From positions 1 to 47,876 of the forward strand of contig NZ_JAQTZU010000023.1 in the NCBI RefSeq assembly GCF_028687615.1: DNA of 47,876 nucleotides, written 5' to 3'. A model generated the notes under the pieces. The model saw only the letters and a list, made by a program, of their open reading frames with translations, had not been told where the DNA came from and made no database searches. The position numbers were made by a program, and so were the translations under genes. Shown here piece by piece: positions 46,180 through 47,876 of the stretch (position 1 is its first letter; every line of letters begins with the position of its first letter). Source of the DNA: Methylovulum sp. (lineage in GTDB: Bacteria > Pseudomonadota > Gammaproteobacteria > Methylococcales > Methylomonadaceae).

Positions 46180-47628
46180 ATGTTAAGAAGAACCAAAATT
46201 TTAGCCACACTAGGCCCCGCTACGGACAAACCCGGTGTGCTTGAGGGTCTATTTGCGGCTGGCGTTGATGTTGTACGCATGAACTTCTCTCATGGTTCTG
46301 CCGAAGACCATATCGCCAGGGCAAATGCCATCCGTGAACTCAGCAAAAAAACCGGACGGCGTGTAGGCATCCTAGCTGATTTGCAAGGACCGAAAATACG
46401 CATCGCCCGCTTTACCAACACCAAAGTCGTGTTGGAAGAAGGCCAGGATTTCGCCCTGGACATCAACTTCGACCCGATGGCGGGTGACAATACCCAAGTG
46501 GGCATCACTTACGAACCCTTGGCCTTGGAAGTCAAACCAGGCAGCCGGTTGTTACTGGATGACGGGCGCATCGTTCTGGATGTGGTCAACGTAGCCAACA
46601 TGCGTGTCAACTGCACCGTTGTGGTGGGTGGCGATTTATCCAACAACAAAGGCATCAACCTGATGGGTGGCGGCCTTTCTGCGGCGGCACTGACAGAAAA
46701 AGACAAAGAAGACATCAAAACCATCGCGACGATGAAATGCGATTATGTCGCCGTGTCTTTCCCGCGTTGTGCCGAAGATTTAAACGAAGCGCGCCGCTTG
46801 TTGGAAGCCGAAGGTTGCTATGCGGGCATAGTCTCCAAAGTTGAACGTGCGGAAGCGATTATTGATCCGGTTATGGATGAAATCATTCTTGCCTCCGATG
46901 CGGTGATGGTGGCGCGTGGTGATCTGGGTGTGGAAATTGGCGATGCCAATCTGCCTGCGATCCAGAAAAAGCTGATTAAACGTACCCGCGAGTTAAACCG
47001 CGTGGCGATTACGGCAACCCAAATGATGGAGTCGATGATTGAAAATCCGATCCCTACCCGTGCCGAAGTGTTTGACGTCGCCAACGCGATCTACGACGGC
47101 ACGGATGTGATCATGTTATCGGCGGAAACCGCATCGGGAAAACATCCGATTAAAGCAGTCGAAGCCATGCACCGCATTTGCGTGGAAGCTGAAAAGCAAC
47201 CCGTCGTACGTGAATCTGACCACCGCATCAACATCCAGTTTGAACGCATCGACGAAGGCATTGCCATGTCTGCAATGTATTTGGCTAACCATACCAAAAT
47301 CAAAGGCATTGTGGCATTGACTGAATCGGGTTCGACTCCGTTATGGATGTCCAGGATCAGCTCAGGCATCCCTATTTTTGCTTTTAGCGGCGTAGAAGAA
47401 ACCCTGGGCAAAGCCACTTTGTTCCGTGGCGTATTCCCAATCTATTTCAAACTTGAAGACACTCAAGACCATGCCGAAGTCAACCGCAGTATCGTCAAGG
47501 AACTTAGAAAGTGGAATATCGCCAAAGACAGCGACAAATTCATCATCACCAAAGGTGATTTGAACGGTGTAAAAGGCGGAACCAATGCTTTAAAAGTTAT
47601 TGTCGTCGGTCAGGGCTTAACGCCCTAG
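46180..47628 (+). CDS. pyk: Pyruvate kinase
   Basis: 482 residues, complete: RRTKILATLGPATD start, MNFSHG (substrate Arg/Asn region), LLDDGRI, SKVERAEAI (catalytic Lys), VARGDLGVEIG (metal site) and ITATQMMESMIENPIPTRAE (Thr/Glu active-site helix). The C-terminal third is the regulatory domain (VALTESGSTPLWMSR). It makes ATP and pyruvate from phosphoenolpyruvate. Its start is 6 bp after gap. Confidence 0.97.
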   Translation: MLRRTKILATLGPATDKPGVLEGLFAAGVDVVRMNFSHGSAEDHIARANAIRELSKKTGRRVGILADLQGPKIRIARFTNTKVVLEEGQDFALDINFDPMAGDNTQVGITYEPLALEVKPGSRLLLDDGRIVLDVVNVANMRVNCTVVVGGDLSNNKGINLMGGGLSAAALTEKDKEDIKTIATMKCDYVAVSFPRCAEDLNEARRLLEAEGCYAGIVSKVERAEAIIDPVMDEIILASDAVMVARGDLGVEIGDANLPAIQKKLIKRTRELNRVAITATQMMESMIENPIPTRAEVFDVANAIYDGTDVIMLSAETASGKHPIKAVEAMHRICVEAEKQPVVRESDHRINIQFERIDEGIAMSAMYLANHTKIKGIVALTESGSTPLWMSRISSGIPIFAFSGVEETLGKATLFRGVFPIYFKLEDTQDHAEVNRSIVKELRKWNIAKDSDKFIITKGDLNGVKGGTNALKVIVVGQGLTP

Positions 47629-47635
47629 CAATCTC

Positions 47636-47666
47636 TTCTGCACTCAACCCTTAGTTGGGTGCAGAA
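47636..47666. terminator. Hairpin after pyk, probable terminator
   Basis: TTCTGCACTCAA pairs with TTGGGTGCAGAA (12 bp with one G-U) around CCCTTAG, starting 8 bp past the pyk stop. No strong U-run follows, so it may be a weak or factor-assisted terminator. Confidence 0.6.
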
Positions 47667-47771
47667 CTTCCTCCCTCCTTCCCCAAATCCAGTCCGTTTA
47701 TTTCTATCTGTAAAACAGGCTTCATTAAAGCACACCATTTCGTTGCATTAAGCCCCGGCGTTTATCAATCC

Positions 47772-47876
47772 GGTAGTCCTGCAATCGGAATGATTTGTAA
47801 AAAGTCAAGCCTACCGATTTATTGGGTCGAATGCCCGTACTTCAAGGCGTACAGTCATCGCAATATTTTATTGACA
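47772..47876. mobile_element. MITE, second copy, inverted and cut by the window edge
   Basis: The visible 105 bp are identical to the reverse complement of the first 105 bp of the element at 10569-10704, read from its right end. The remaining ~31 bp and the right target duplication lie outside the window. Confidence 0.9.

Overview
The window looks like a chromosomal segment of a gammaproteobacterium. The fimV–asd–leuB–leuD–leuC block is gammaproteobacterial gene order, and the full exosortase A (XrtA/PEP-CTERM)-type exopolysaccharide locus next to it is common in methanotrophs (Methylococcales) and related aquatic bacteria. The family and genus are inference: no rRNA, tRNA or other marker is present to fix taxonomy.

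Layout. (1) 1-10.8 kb is an accessory island. It starts with the 5' part of mtnA, interrupted by a stop codon, followed by insertion-sequence relics and a small LRAT-domain protein. An AT-rich two-gene signalling pair follows: a Sel1-repeat protein with a histidine-kinase-like C-terminus (2169-4688), then a receiver-domain protein whose C-terminal part carries an RNxxxH HEPN-type motif (4692-6140). Next come a Uma2-like nuclease, a dense set of intact and broken toxin-antitoxin genes (RelE/ParE, BrnT/BrnA, HigB/HigA, YafQ, PIN) and a large Nudix protein. Two inverted copies of a 61-bp repeat (407-467 and 10369-10429) bracket this island. Its right edge holds a 63-bp palindrome and a 136-bp MITE with a perfect 8-bp target duplication. 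(2) 10.8-15.5 kb has a GntR/UTRA regulator, a secreted GH18 chitinase-like enzyme and a PfkB sugar kinase, possibly a small amino-sugar module. (3) 15.7-34.0 kb, all on the minus strand, is the XrtA-type exopolysaccharide cluster. Read in transcription order it has TPR lipoprotein PrsT, UDP-sugar epimerase, UDP-sugar dehydrogenase, Wza-like exporter, Wzz-like chain-length protein, tyrosine autokinase, outer-membrane beta-barrel, AAA ATPase, polysaccharide deacetylase, FemAB-like protein, two glycosyltransferases and an asparagine-synthase-like amidotransferase. A BrnT-HTH fused toxin-antitoxin gene sits between the last glycosyltransferase and the amidotransferase. No exosortase gene is visible. 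(4) 34.4-42.3 kb, minus strand, carries fimV, asd, leuB, leuD, leuC and adk, with a frameshifted entericidin relic between leuD and leuC. (5) 42.9-47.6 kb, plus strand, carries the PrsK sensor kinase of the same XrtA family, then gap and pyk. The window ends inside a second copy of the MITE, inverted relative to the first and identical over its visible 105 bp.

How the parts work together. The exopolysaccharide genes supply nucleotide-sugar precursors (dehydrogenase, epimerase), assembly and tailoring (glycosyltransferases, amidotransferase, FemAB, deacetylase), control of chain length and export (Wzz, kinase, Wza, OMP), and probably regulation through PrsK. The best candidate for an undescribed system is the Sel1-kinase / receiver-HEPN pair. 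It has the architecture of a two-component relay ending in a predicted RNase instead of a DNA-binding output, and it lies inside a toxin-antitoxin-rich, repeat-flanked island. That is reminiscent of defensive two-component systems such as Detocs, but its function here is inference.
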